Origin: Saprospiraceae bacterium
Lineage (GTDB): Bacteria; Bacteroidota; Bacteroidia; Chitinophagales; Saprospiraceae
Assembly (NCBI GenBank): GCA_027008645.1
Contig: JALVEE010000289.1
Coordinates: 1 to 43,695, forward strand
DNA: 43,695 nt
Reading direction: 5' to 3'
Within the stretch, counting starts at the first letter, position 1. The number at the start of each line of letters is the position of its first letter. The position numbers and the translations under genes were made by a program. Shown piece after piece: positions 7,181 to 16,281 of the stretch. The notes beneath the pieces were generated by a model, which saw only the letters and a program-made list of their open reading frames with translations, had not been told where the DNA came from and made no database searches.

Positions 7181-9370
7181 TTATCTGAAACTTCCCATAC
7201 TTATATGGAATTGGGGAGTGTTGTATTGCAATGATTTTGTTATACCTATGCTTAGAGGTCCTATTGGTGATTTGAATGAAAATGAAAGTCCACCACCAAA
7301 GTAGTATTCATCCAAGTTTACGATTCCGGCGTTAATTACGGACTTAAGATATATTCTTTCACCTATTTTATACCTCAATCCTAACGAGGCTATTGTATAA
7401 TTTGTGGGGACAATATAGCTATTTGGCATTCCCCAAAAAGCAATTTGATAATTATTGTCAGAATAAGCTCCTCCTAATACTTTATCAAAAAACACAAATT
7501 TTGAACTATCATCAATTATATTATATTCAGCGGTTACTTTGGTTTCAACTACCCAATGTTCGTTTAATGATAGATATTTAGCAAGACGAAGGTCAATTTT
7601 ACCACAATCACCATTAATAAACGCTTTTTCTTTTGAGAATTTATCATCAAATTTTGTAGAAAAATTATATCCGATTTGAGTTTTTAAAATAACTCCTCTT
7701 TCAGAAAAGTATTTATCATCCAAGCTATTAAAATAATAAGATAAAAAAATAGTATTCCTATTAATTTCAGCATTTCTAATGTTTTGATAATTTGTCTTAA
7801 ACAAGCTTTTGAAATACCTTTTTTGAAATTTGTATCCTGATTCCAAAATTGAATTTTGTCCTGTAATCCAGATAGCTTTCATTCCGATATCAAAACTATG
7901 ACGACTATAATCTGTTAACTTTTCTTGATCTTCGTATATTGAAATTTTATCTAAAGTATAATTAAAAAACTGTTTTACTCCAAACCCATACTTAGTTGTT
8001 TTGAAATATTTAGCAAAATATTGATCGACTCCCGGATATTTTGATATTCTCGCCTTAATTTTAAATTTTGTATTTGGTGAAAGTGTATTTCTGGATTCAA
8101 TGCCGGCTATTACACCCAAGTCAACTTGTTCTGAGTAATGCACACCCAATTGCAAATTGGTTTTTGCTTTTGGAGCAAAGTCAAATAAAAGTTTGTATTC
8201 ATTATCTCCTATTTTTTCCAAATAATACTTAATATAAGAAAATTGTCCACTCCTGTATAGATCAGTAATCTCTTTCTCGATAGCAGAATAGCTTGCTATT
8301 AAACCTATGCTTTTGCGCAATCTATTGTATATACTATATTTGTAAGATAGGTCATTTATTCCTCTTATAGCTATTTGACTTATAGGAAAATATTTTTCAT
8401 GTATCGTATATTCTTTTTTGACATTGGTATTTTTGACTCTTTGGGCTATTTTTTTTAATTTTTCAAGGTGATTCAAGGCGGTTTTATATCCAATATCAAT
8501 AATTTTTTGTGCTTTATCAAACTTTGCTCCCATTTCAATCACAGGAGGTTCAATCAATACATCGACACTATCTTTGTACAATTTATATTTTTGCTTGGAA
8601 TGAAGCATCATCAATTGAGCAAAAAGGTTTTTATATGTATCAAAATCATTTTCACTTTTTGAAATCCTTTCGACATTAGAACCGATAATTATATCAGCTC
8701 CTTCCTTTAAAGCGATATCAACACCGAAATTATCGAGTATTCCCCCATCAACAAGGACTTTTCCCTTATATCTAATCGGTTCAAATAAACTTGGAATAGA
8801 CATGCTGGCTCTGAGCGCCAGCGCCAAAGAGCCTTCTTTGAAAACATAAATTTCATTGTGTAATACATCGGTTGCTATTGCACGAAATTTTATTGGAAAT
8901 TCATCGAAATTTGAATATTTATATGCAGGAAAAGTGATTCTATTCAAGTATAATTCAAGTTCATGCCCATAAATCACCCCTTTCCCAAGTGAAGGTTTCT
9001 TTTTTTCGATTGGAAAATTATAAACATATTCATCAAAATCATCTTTCTCTTCAATATTCAGATTTCTCAGATCCATATCATTAGAAAGATATTTAAACCA
9101 ATCTGTTTTCGAAGTGATTTGTTCTATTTCATCAGCTGAATACCCTATTGCATAAAGACCACCAATAATGCTTCCCATGCTTGTCCCAATAATCAAATCA
9201 GGTCTTATGCCCTGCTCCTCAAGTACTTTCAAAACACCTATATGTGCTAAACCTTTAGCAGTACCACCACTTAATACAAGTGCTACCTTTGGCTTGGATG
9301 TTTTATCCTGAGCATAAAACTGAAAACTAAAAAAAAACAATAATATGAGTAAAATTGGTTTCATGTTCAA
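7181..9370 (-). CDS. Patatin-like phospholipase with POTRA/surface-antigen barrel
   Basis: A 729-residue protein with a signal peptide (about 1-20, ending FYA-Q). The patatin domain (about 28-220) has the glycine-rich oxyanion loop SGGTAKG (34-40), the nucleophile elbow GTSMG (Ser64) and the catalytic Asp208 in VDGG. Residues of about 310-390 look like a POTRA-type module, and the remaining about 330 residues have alternating aromatic beta-strand patterns typical of an Omp85/surface-antigen barrel. The order matches the PlpD type of patatin with an outer-membrane barrel, in which the lipase domain is displayed or delivered across the outer membrane. A second in-frame Met two codons in (MKPIL) is an equally good start. 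The catalytic dyad is intact, so the enzyme is probably active on phospholipids or acyl lipids. It is a single-gene unit. Confidence 0.88.
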   Translation of the reverse strand: MNMKPILLILLFFFSFQFYAQDKTSKPKVALVLSGGTAKGLAHIGVLKVLEEQGIRPDLIIGTSMGSIIGGLYAIGYSADEIEQITSKTDWFKYLSNDMDLRNLNIEEKDDFDEYVYNFPIEKKKPSLGKGVIYGHELELYLNRITFPAYKYSNFDEFPIKFRAIATDVLHNEIYVFKEGSLALALRASMSIPSLFEPIRYKGKVLVDGGILDNFGVDIALKEGADIIIGSNVERISKSENDFDTYKNLFAQLMMLHSKQKYKLYKDSVDVLIEPPVIEMGAKFDKAQKIIDIGYKTALNHLEKLKKIAQRVKNTNVKKEYTIHEKYFPISQIAIRGINDLSYKYSIYNRLRKSIGLIASYSAIEKEITDLYRSGQFSYIKYYLEKIGDNEYKLLFDFAPKAKTNLQLGVHYSEQVDLGVIAGIESRNTLSPNTKFKIKARISKYPGVDQYFAKYFKTTKYGFGVKQFFNYTLDKISIYEDQEKLTDYSRHSFDIGMKAIWITGQNSILESGYKFQKRYFKSLFKTNYQNIRNAEINRNTIFLSYYFNSLDDKYFSERGVILKTQIGYNFSTKFDDKFSKEKAFINGDCGKIDLRLAKYLSLNEHWVVETKVTAEYNIIDDSSKFVFFDKVLGGAYSDNNYQIAFWGMPNSYIVPTNYTIASLGLRYKIGERIYLKSVINAGIVNLDEYYFGGGLSFSFKSPIGPLSIGITKSLQYNTPQFHISMGSFR

Positions 9371-9471
9371 TCAACGGATTTCGATAGCTCATTATTTTAT
9401 TTTTTTAACCTTTGTCTTATGATTCCTTTTAGTAATTAATAAGTTAAAATTAATATTTTTCTGCTACGTAT

Positions 9472-9502
9472 TTTGTGTATTTAAAAAATAATAATACCTT
9501 TG
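9472..9502 (+). promoter_or_regulatory. Bacteroidota-type promoter for the T9SS protein gene
   Basis: TTTG at 9472-9475 and TACCTTTG at 9495-9502 are separated by 19 bases, a match to the -33 TTTG / -7 TAnnTTTG promoter of Bacteroidota. The start codon follows at 9656, giving an A/T-rich leader of about 145 bases. This is the best-formed promoter in the window. Confidence 0.7.
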
Positions 9503-9655
9503 GCGTCATTACTGTAAAATCACTTTCTTTTAATATTGAACTGTTGGAGTTTTCAATGATATTTTTTGAATATTAGCTTGTTGAAATCTCTTTCATTCTT
9601 ATATAATTTCAAATAACTATAACGATATTTTTTTATTAATTTTAAAACATGAAAC

Positions 9656-12316
9656 ATGAAACAGATTTCAACAATTTTTATTCTATTGGCCTTTATTAGC
9701 AGTAGTTTTGGCCAATCCATCCTGACTTCTCAAAAGCGAGTCAATGACAAAGGTGATATTCAATCCAAAGGAGTATTGGATATTAGTGGTTCTATCGAAT
9801 CAAGCAATTATTACATCAAAGGGCAAACTGTAGATTTGTTATTTACATTAAATGTAAATTCTCCTGATGAAGAATATGCTGATCAGATTGTAATGACATT
9901 TCCTCAAGGAGTAAAGCCTAATTCAGGAACAAATCCATTTCCGGGAGCAAGCAGTCAAACAACTCCTGAAGAACTCGTTATAAACGGACAAAAGGTTACA
10001 TGGGGAGACAATGACAATACTTACGGAGGAATTGCTGCACCGGGCACTTATTCCTTTTTTGTAAACGTTACTGTTGATACCGATTTTGTTGGTGATATGG
10101 AAATTCCATATAGTGTATCCGGTGACCAATACAAGGGAACAATACATGAATTTACAGGTACTGTTAAAGTAAAACCTTTACCAGAAACAGCCGAGTTAAA
10201 GACATCATTAACCGGATTTATTGCTGAATATTATCAAATACCTTTAGAGCAAGCAACTTTTGTTCCTACTGCTCAAATTTTCAATAATGGTAATACCCTA
10301 ACTGACACTATTGCATTTTTTGCAAAAGCTGATAATGGATATATTGATAGTACAATTATAGATTTCCCTATAAATACATATGATACCAAAGATTTTAGTT
10401 TTGCTGAGTTTACTGCTACGGAAAAAAGTGATGTTAAATTCACCTTTAGCAATAATTATGCAAAAGACGTCGCCCCTAATGTTAAACCTGTGGAAAAAAC
10501 TATAAATGTTGATAATGTACTTGCGAGAGATAACGGTGACATTAATGGACATATTGGAATTGGTAGTGCAGATGGTGAACTTGGTAATATTTTTACAATT
10601 ACTAAACAAGACACATTGACCTCAGTCCAATTTGCATTAGGTACAGGCGCAACAGTAGGAAATACAATTTCTATAAAAGTAAGATCATTTGAAAATGGTC
10701 AACCCGGTAACGAAATAGGTAAAAGTTTACCAATCAAAATTGTAGAGGATACAATGTATAGTGCAGATATCTTTCCTGCCGTGGTGTTAGCTCCCGGGAA
10801 GTATTATATCGGCTTAGTTGAAGGAGAAAATATTATTAATCTCGCTACAACATCCACGCCTTTTGTTCCCCATTCAGCTTGGGCATATTTTGGTAATAAA
10901 TGGAATGATTTGGGTTCCATAGGATATACTAACACATATTATTTGAGAGGAGTATTTGATAATTACAAAGAAGTCCAAAACGATATAAAGTTCGAATCTA
11001 TTGATATGAAAGAAGGATATGCCATAGGAAATATCGATATCGTTGGAACTATAAGAAATTTGAGTAATGTAAATGTATTAAATGAATTTGATATCGACTA
11101 TACTATAGACGGAGGCTCTAAAGTGTCATATCATGTATCCGGATTGTCAATAAATCCCGGAGAAACTTATAGTTTTAAACACGGTACACCATACGATGCG
11201 ACCACAGGTAGCCACAAGGTATTAGTCAGTATTTCCAAGCCAAACGGTAATGATGATGAAAACAAGGATGACAATGAATTAACTAAAACTTTCATGGTAG
11301 TAAATGAAGTCTTCACTAAAGTAGTAGTAGGAGAAGAAGCAACTGGTACTTGGTGCGGATGGTGCGTAAGAGGACATGTGGGATTAAAAGATATGGAACA
11401 TAATTATTCATCCGATAAATGGATTGGAATCGCAGTTCACAATGGTGATCCTATGGCAAATGAAGAATATGACGGCAATATATCCTCAATGGTGTCTGGG
11501 TATCCAAGCGGTGTTATTAACAGGGATTTGATAGCAGATCCGTCAGAGTTTGAAGATACTTATCAAGAAATCAAAGACGAAGTGCCTCTTGCAAAAGTAG
11601 AAATATACAAAGCAACATTTGATACAGATACGAGAAATATCTATGTAGATGCGTCTGCTATTGCTGCTCTTGACCTCAATAATACCAGTTATCGTCTATC
11701 TATGGTAGTAATCGAAGATGGAGTTACAGGCTCAGAAGATGGGTATAATCAAGCTAACTATTATGCTTCAAATGGAATAACAATTAAAGATTGGGAAGGA
11801 ATAGACTGGAGTAAATTGGGCAACCCTATACCGGCAGATAAGATGGTATATAATCACGTAGGTAGATATTTAGTAGGTGGTTGGGATGGTGTTGAAGGTA
11901 GTGTTCCTTCTACTCTAAAATACAATGAAAAAAATGAGTATAATTTCGTTTCAAAATTACCTGCTAAATATGATGAAGAAAATATCAGAGTAGCTGTCTT
12001 ACTATTGGACAATACAACGGGAAAAATACTAAATGCTGCTGAAGCTGAAGTTGAAATCACAACAGGTACTACTACAATAGGTAATCCTGCAGATATCAAC
12101 ATTTATCCTAATCCAACAAAGGATTACATCACTATTAATGCTGAAAAAGGTGCTAAAATCAGTATATATAATACAAGTGGTAAGGTTGTGTTGAGAAGTG
12201 AAATGAATGAAGACAAAAAAACACTTTCTTTATCAAACTTAAACAAAGGAAGTTATTTTGTGGAAATATATAATAACGAAAAAGTTTATTCAAAGAAAAT
12301 AGTTATAATAAAATAA
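9656..12316 (+). CDS. T9SS-secreted protein with a thioredoxin-like (Omp28-type) domain
   Basis: An 886-residue exported protein with a signal peptide (1-19, ending SSFG-Q). It has beta-rich repeat-like regions at about 40-175 and 290-440, and a CARDB-like region at about 440-550. An Omp28/thioredoxin-like domain at about 550-760 carries the redox motif CGWC (567-570, in GTWCGWC). A type A T9SS C-terminal domain at about 808-886 opens with the usual YPNPT and ends KIVIIK. The CxxC pair suggests disulfide exchange or metal binding at the cell surface, but the substrate is unknown. T9SS sorting implies passage through the outer membrane and anchoring or release. It has its own promoter (9472-9502) and terminator (12351-12385), so it is monocistronic. 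The start at 9656 is chosen because it opens directly on the signal peptide; an overlapping ATG at 9649 is out of frame. Confidence 0.88.
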   Translation: MKQISTIFILLAFISSSFGQSILTSQKRVNDKGDIQSKGVLDISGSIESSNYYIKGQTVDLLFTLNVNSPDEEYADQIVMTFPQGVKPNSGTNPFPGASSQTTPEELVINGQKVTWGDNDNTYGGIAAPGTYSFFVNVTVDTDFVGDMEIPYSVSGDQYKGTIHEFTGTVKVKPLPETAELKTSLTGFIAEYYQIPLEQATFVPTAQIFNNGNTLTDTIAFFAKADNGYIDSTIIDFPINTYDTKDFSFAEFTATEKSDVKFTFSNNYAKDVAPNVKPVEKTINVDNVLARDNGDINGHIGIGSADGELGNIFTITKQDTLTSVQFALGTGATVGNTISIKVRSFENGQPGNEIGKSLPIKIVEDTMYSADIFPAVVLAPGKYYIGLVEGENIINLATTSTPFVPHSAWAYFGNKWNDLGSIGYTNTYYLRGVFDNYKEVQNDIKFESIDMKEGYAIGNIDIVGTIRNLSNVNVLNEFDIDYTIDGGSKVSYHVSGLSINPGETYSFKHGTPYDATTGSHKVLVSISKPNGNDDENKDDNELTKTFMVVNEVFTKVVVGEEATGTWCGWCVRGHVGLKDMEHNYSSDKWIGIAVHNGDPMANEEYDGNISSMVSGYPSGVINRDLIADPSEFEDTYQEIKDEVPLAKVEIYKATFDTDTRNIYVDASAIAALDLNNTSYRLSMVVIEDGVTGSEDGYNQANYYASNGITIKDWEGIDWSKLGNPIPADKMVYNHVGRYLVGGWDGVEGSVPSTLKYNEKNEYNFVSKLPAKYDEENIRVAVLLLDNTTGKILNAAEAEVEITTGTTTIGNPADINIYPNPTKDYITINAEKGAKISIYNTSGKVVLRSEMNEDKKTLSLSNLNKGSYFVEIYNNEKVYSKKIVIIK

Positions 12317-12350
12317 ATTTCTTCTGTTTAAACAGAAATCTTTAAAATTT

Positions 12351-12385
12351 AGAGGCTGTCTATTTCAATATAGATAGCCTCTTTT
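12351..12385 (+). terminator. Terminator of the T9SS protein gene
   Basis: A 12-bp near-perfect stem (GAGGCTGTCTAT with ATAGATAGCCTC, one mismatch) encloses a 6-base loop and is followed by TTTTA. It begins 36 bases after the stop codon. A 16-base perfect palindrome TTCTGTTTAAACAGAA lies just before it at 12322-12337. Confidence 0.8.
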
Positions 12386-12475
12386 ATTGTCCCTGATATT
12401 TAAAAATCTAATTTATTTTCAAGAAGACTGCTTCTGAAATTTTTATATTAGGCATTAATTATATATTTTTGAACC

Positions 12476-12799
12476 ATGGATTCTAAAAAACAAAATCTAT
12501 TACTTATAAGAGCAAAAGAATTTTTTAGAAATGAAATTGTAGAATCTCATATAAACACCGCTTGTAAAAAAGCAAAGAAACTATCAAATTATAATATAAA
12601 TCCATTTCTCTACAAGTATTTAGCCAATTTTTTAAAAGGAAATGATAGTTCGAGAAGTATAGCAGAAGCTCTTGTTTTACCTCGTATTTTAGGACAGTCA
12701 ATTACAACTTCTTTTGGCATGAGAATTCAAAAATTAATCAGTGAATTACGAATTTGCCAGAGTTGTAAACGAGGTCAAGCCATTAATTTGTATTGGTGA
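12476..12799 (+). pseudogene. N-terminal fragment of a probable type II restriction endonuclease
   Basis: A 107-codon frame whose first about 90 residues look like a folded protein start: basic helices, then NPFLYKYLANFL and a conserved-looking ALVLPRILGQSITTSFG. The last about 17 residues (from RICQSCKRG on) are an out-of-frame reading of the methyltransferase sequence that follows. I read this as the start of a restriction enzyme whose remainder was deleted together with the first half of its partner methyltransferase. The junction lies near 12745-12750. The restriction-enzyme identity is inferred from the partner gene and from general resemblance of the NPF...SFG region to type II enzymes; I cannot name the family. 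No catalytic PD-(D/E)xK residues remain, so it would be inactive. Confidence 0.5.
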
Positions 12800-13517
12800 G
12801 AATGTGAAAGGATTAATTTCGCACGATAAAGGAAAAACCTTAAGAGGAATGGTATCAATTTTGGATGAAATAGGATACAGAGTTGTTCCTGTTAAAGTTC
12901 TTAAGGCTATTCATTTTAGAGTACCACAAAAAAGAGAAAGGTTGTTTTTGGTAGGAATAAGAAAAGATGTGAATATTGATTTTGAATACCCCAAACCTCA
13001 TACTAAAATATATAATTTAGAAGATGCTCTTAAGAAAGGAGAACTTTATGATTGTGATGTGCCAAAATCGGAAGGAACTAAATACCCGGAAAGCAAAAAG
13101 AAAGTTTTGGATCTTATTCCACCTAAAGGATATTGGAGAAATTTGCCTTTAGAATTACAAAAGGAATATATGGGAAAAAGTTTTTATTTAGGAGGCGGAA
13201 AAACCGGAATGGCTCGAAGAATAGGCTGGGATGAACCAAGCTTAACCCTAACCTGCAGTCCTGCACAAAAACAAACAGAAAGATGCCACCCCGATGAAAC
13301 AAGACCATTTACAGTCAGAGAATATGCAAGAATTCAAACATTTCCGGATACTTGGAAATTCAAAGGATCTGTCTCACAACAATATAAACAAATAGGAAAT
13401 GCTGTACCTTGTAATCTAGGATTGGAAGTTGGATATTCAATTGTAAAATTCTTAAATAAATATTACTCCAAAAAGAAAATAGAAAGTAAAAAAGCAGTAT
13501 CCTTGAATAATAAATAA
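12741..13517 (+). pseudogene. C-terminal part of a C5-cytosine DNA methyltransferase
   Basis: The frame (GTG at 12741) encodes the back half of a DNA (cytosine-5) methyltransferase: motif VI ENV (in GENVKGL), motif VIII QKRERLFLVG, a target-recognition region with GGGKTGMARR, motif IX REYARIQTFP and motif X QIGNAVP. The SAM-binding motif I (FxGxGG) and the catalytic motif IV Pro-Cys are missing, because the sequence upstream switches to the restriction-enzyme-like fragment in another frame. An in-frame TAA lies two codons before the GTG. Full-length enzymes of this family usually exceed 300 residues and always hold motifs I and IV, so this product cannot methylate DNA. It is a decayed restriction-modification system in which one deletion joined R (5') to M (3'). 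Confidence 0.85.
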
Positions 13518-13522
13518 TTGTC

Positions 13523-13541
13523 TATTTTCGGGCAGACACTA
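13523..13541 (-). repeat. Solo terminal repeat related to the MITE at 29886-30050
   Basis: TATTTTCGGGCAGACACTA matches the right end of the 165-bp element (TGTTTTCATGCAGACACTA) at 15 of 19 positions. It abuts the dead methyltransferase gene and overlaps the end of nhaC. Read on the minus strand, TAG at its end is the stop codon of nhaC, the same arrangement as at the DUF4403 gene. No second arm was found nearby. Confidence 0.55.
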
Positions 13542-14975
13542 CTTATTTTTCACCTTTTTTATCTTTATTTTGAAATATGCAAAAAATAGTGTCATAAAAG
13601 GACTGAGCAAATTAAAAAAAGCAAAGGGCAAATAACTGAATGTATCTACTGTAAGCACTCTCGAATTATAAGCTCCACCCGTATTCCAAGGGAATAAAAC
13701 AGATGTTACGGTTCCGGAGTCTTCAAGTGTTCTGCTGAGATTTTCTGGTGCTAACCCTTTGTCATCAAATGCCTTTTTATACATTTTACCGGGAACAACA
13801 ATGGCCAAATATTGGTCTGAGACTGTACCGTTAAAAAAAATGCAGGTTGTGACAGTACTAGCGAACACACCAAAATCTCCTTTGGCAATCCTAAGCAATG
13901 CAGTACTTATGGCATTCAATGCACCTATTGCCTCCATAATACCTCCAAATACCATAGCTGTAATAATCAGCCAAATAGTACCAAGCATTCCCGCCATTCC
14001 ACCCGAAGTGAATAAATCATTGAGTTTTGCATTTGAAGTTTGGATCACGGTATCTTTGGTAATAGAATTCATCACTACTTTATAAGCAGAATTAAAATCA
14101 ATGCTTTCGACACCTGCAAAACCTGCAATCAAATCCGGTTGGAAAATAATAGCAAACAATCCCCCAAGTAGTGTTCCAATCATTAAAGCAATTAAGGGTT
14201 CTGTTTTCTTTATTATCAAAATGATAACAATTGCCGGCACAATAAGCAATAACGGACTTATCACGAATGACTCTTTGATAGACAATAACAATGAATCAAC
14301 ATTGACAGAATCTCCTTTCGAACCCTGAAAAAATCCCAATATTGTAAACAAAATCAAAGTTAATGATATCGAGGGAATTGTCGTCTTCAACATATATCTA
14401 ATATGTGTAAACAAATTGACTCCGGCTACTGCCGAGGCCAAATTGGTAGTATCTGACAAAGGGGAAATCTTATCACCAAAATACGCTCCGGAAATAACTG
14501 CTCCTGCTATCATCCCTTCGTTTATCCCCAAAGCCTTGCCAATACCTATCAAAGCAATCCCTACCGTTGCAGATGTACTCCACGAACTACCGGTAGCAAG
14601 CGAAATTATCGAAGCGATAATTACCGAGGCGACTAAAAATATTTTAGCATTTAATATCTGCAAACCATAATAAATCATCGTTGGAATAATGCCGCTCAAT
14701 AACCACGTACCGGACAAACCACCAACAAAAAGAAGTATTAGTATAGCGCCACTTGTTGATTTGATATTCTTGGAAACAGCTTCCATCATATCATCAAACT
14801 TAATCTTATTCTTAAAACCGATCAATGTAGCGACAGATGCTCCTAATAACAAGGCAAACTGATTGGAACCGGATAATGCATCATCACCATAGATAGCTTG
14901 TACATTAAAAGCGAGCAAAATCACTAAAAACACAATTGGAATTAAGGCTTCTATGAGGCTTATTTTTTTAGTCAT
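13539..14975 (-). CDS. nhaC: Na+/H+ antiporter, NhaC family
   Basis: A 478-residue inner-membrane protein with about 11-12 hydrophobic segments. It carries the family signature region GSSWSTSATVGIALIGIG (about residues 128-145), then ISGAYFGDKISPLSDTTNLA (about 160-180), and a second-half repeat with FNGTVSDQYLAIV. These match NhaC-type sodium/proton (or malate-lactate type) antiporters in sequence and length. Its start overlaps the end of the lipoprotein gene 14968-15327 by 8 bases, so the two are translationally coupled and probably share the promoter at 15342-15372. The stop codon TAG is contributed by a copy of a mobile-element end (13523-13541). The ion specificity cannot be read from sequence. 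Confidence 0.9.
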   Translation of the reverse strand: MTKKISLIEALIPIVFLVILLAFNVQAIYGDDALSGSNQFALLLGASVATLIGFKNKIKFDDMMEAVSKNIKSTSGAILILLFVGGLSGTWLLSGIIPTMIYYGLQILNAKIFLVASVIIASIISLATGSSWSTSATVGIALIGIGKALGINEGMIAGAVISGAYFGDKISPLSDTTNLASAVAGVNLFTHIRYMLKTTIPSISLTLILFTILGFFQGSKGDSVNVDSLLLSIKESFVISPLLLIVPAIVIILIIKKTEPLIALMIGTLLGGLFAIIFQPDLIAGFAGVESIDFNSAYKVVMNSITKDTVIQTSNAKLNDLFTSGGMAGMLGTIWLIITAMVFGGIMEAIGALNAISTALLRIAKGDFGVFASTVTTCIFFNGTVSDQYLAIVVPGKMYKKAFDDKGLAPENLSRTLEDSGTVTSVLFPWNTGGAYNSRVLTVDTFSYLPFAFFNLLSPFMTLFFAYFKIKIKKVKNK

Positions 14976-15327
14976 TTTCTGTAGTTGTATCTCGTACTAT
15001 TTTAAGGCTATCTAATACTTTATCCAGATTAATGGAATCTATTTTAATATTAAAACTTAAACTGTCAGTATCTTTTTTTACGGGTTTTTCCGGGAAATCA
15101 ATATCTTTGTTTATCGAATTTTGTGTAATATCAGTGATAATAGAGTCAACATATACTTCCGCATCTTCCAAAGCATTATTTCTGCATTTTTCCATCTTGT
15201 TTTGTATTAAGGAATGTATCTTCCTATTCACTTCTTTTTCAACCAGAGCAGTATTATCAATAGCAGATTCACAGCTCAAAATGAACAGTAAGGATACAGT
15301 ACACAATATATACTTCAATCTACTCAT
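14968..15327 (-). CDS. Small lipoprotein of unknown function
   Basis: A 119-residue protein with a lipoprotein signal peptide (lipobox ILSC, Cys19) and a mostly helical, charged body without cysteines or recognisable domains. It overlaps nhaC by 8 bases and is the first gene of that two-gene unit. The stop codon of this gene lies inside the first codons of nhaC, which suggests coupled expression. I do not recognise the family. It may be an envelope partner of the antiporter or simply a co-transcribed lipoprotein. Confidence 0.65.
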   Translation of the reverse strand: MSRLKYILCTVSLLFILSCESAIDNTALVEKEVNRKIHSLIQNKMEKCRNNALEDAEVYVDSIITDITQNSINKDIDFPEKPVKKDTDSLSFNIKIDSINLDKVLDSLKIVRDTTTEND

Positions 15328-15341
15328 AGTTTAATTATTGC

Positions 15342-15372
15342 CAAATATACAAAAATAGATCTCTTAACCAAC
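15342..15372 (-). promoter_or_regulatory. Promoter for the lipoprotein-nhaC unit
   Basis: On the minus strand the -7 box is TATATTTG (15342-15349), an exact TAnnTTTG. A -33-like GTTG lies at 15369-15372 with a 19-base spacer. The -33 part overlaps the last codons of the MtfA-like gene. The leader to the start codon at 15327 would be only about 8 bases. Confidence 0.6.
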
Positions 15373-16266
15373 GACTTTTTTACGATAAATCTTTGAAAAG
15401 TATTTATAAAGTTCAGGATGATTTTTTTTAAATTTTACAGGAGACATAAAAAAGTATTCGCTCGCAACCGCTAAAAATTCTGACTTATTTGTCATACCAT
15501 AAGGATTAATATCCGATTTTCTGTGTTTTATTTTTGATATTTCTTTTTTCAACTCCTTCAACCAAGGAAGTGTATATGCTTTATTTATCAATATTCCGGG
15601 AATACCATCAACTGCTCCGTCCATTTTATCTATTAGATGTACAAATTCATGCAGAGCCACATTTTCAGTAGTTCTTTTCCCTGAAAATGAAGAAAGGATA
15701 TCTTTTTTTGATAAAATCATCATTCTGTTCATCGCTCCATCTCCTACCATGCCGAGTATTCTTTTTTCATTCCCACTATTATATTCTTCATCAAAAGATT
15801 CCGGATATACAAGGATTTCATCAATATTGGTATATTCAAATTCAGGAAAAGCAAAAACCGGCATAATTGCACTAACTGCTATTAAAAGTTTTAATTTATC
15901 ATCTACATCCGTACCAACTCCGGTTATTTTTTTTGTTTTTAGAAAATATTGTATTCTTTTTTCAAAATACTCTTTTTCTTCATCAGATAGTTCTCTATAA
16001 AAATCAATATTCTTTAGCAAAATTTCTTTCCATTTTTCAGGAAATGGTGTATTTATTACTTCTTTCCATCTCCGGACAGGTAGATAACTTAGATAATAAT
16101 ACCCCAAAGCAATCAAAGACAAGGTGCTTATCACTATCAAAATAAACTGTTTTCGGGTTTGTGCAGTAATAAAGGCAATGAACACAAAAAAAATAGCCAA
16201 TAACAATGAAACCGCTACTCCCGTTAAATTCTTTTTGTTGTATTTGTATTTGTAGTACCTATTCAT
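15364..16266 (-). CDS. MtfA-like (M90 family) zinc metallopeptidase, membrane anchored
   Basis: A 300-residue protein with two N-terminal membrane segments (about 17-36 and 40-60), then a peptidase domain. The zinc motif HEFVH (His206, Glu207, His210), followed by LIDKMDG, and the downstream SEFLAVASEYFF (Glu263 a likely third ligand) fit the M90/MtfA family. In Escherichia coli MtfA is a soluble aminopeptidase linked to the regulator Mlc. This copy differs by having a membrane anchor, and no Mlc is visible here, so only the enzyme class should be carried over. It ends 37 bases before the lipoprotein start and is 15 bases downstream of the thioredoxin gene, with which it is probably co-transcribed. 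Confidence 0.85.
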   Translation of the reverse strand: MNRYYKYKYNKKNLTGVAVSLLLAIFFVFIAFITAQTRKQFILIVISTLSLIALGYYYLSYLPVRRWKEVINTPFPEKWKEILLKNIDFYRELSDEEKEYFEKRIQYFLKTKKITGVGTDVDDKLKLLIAVSAIMPVFAFPEFEYTNIDEILVYPESFDEEYNSGNEKRILGMVGDGAMNRMMILSKKDILSSFSGKRTTENVALHEFVHLIDKMDGAVDGIPGILINKAYTLPWLKELKKEISKIKHRKSDINPYGMTNKSEFLAVASEYFFMSPVKFKKNHPELYKYFSKIYRKKVVG

Positions 16267-16281
16267 TGAAAATCACCGTAT

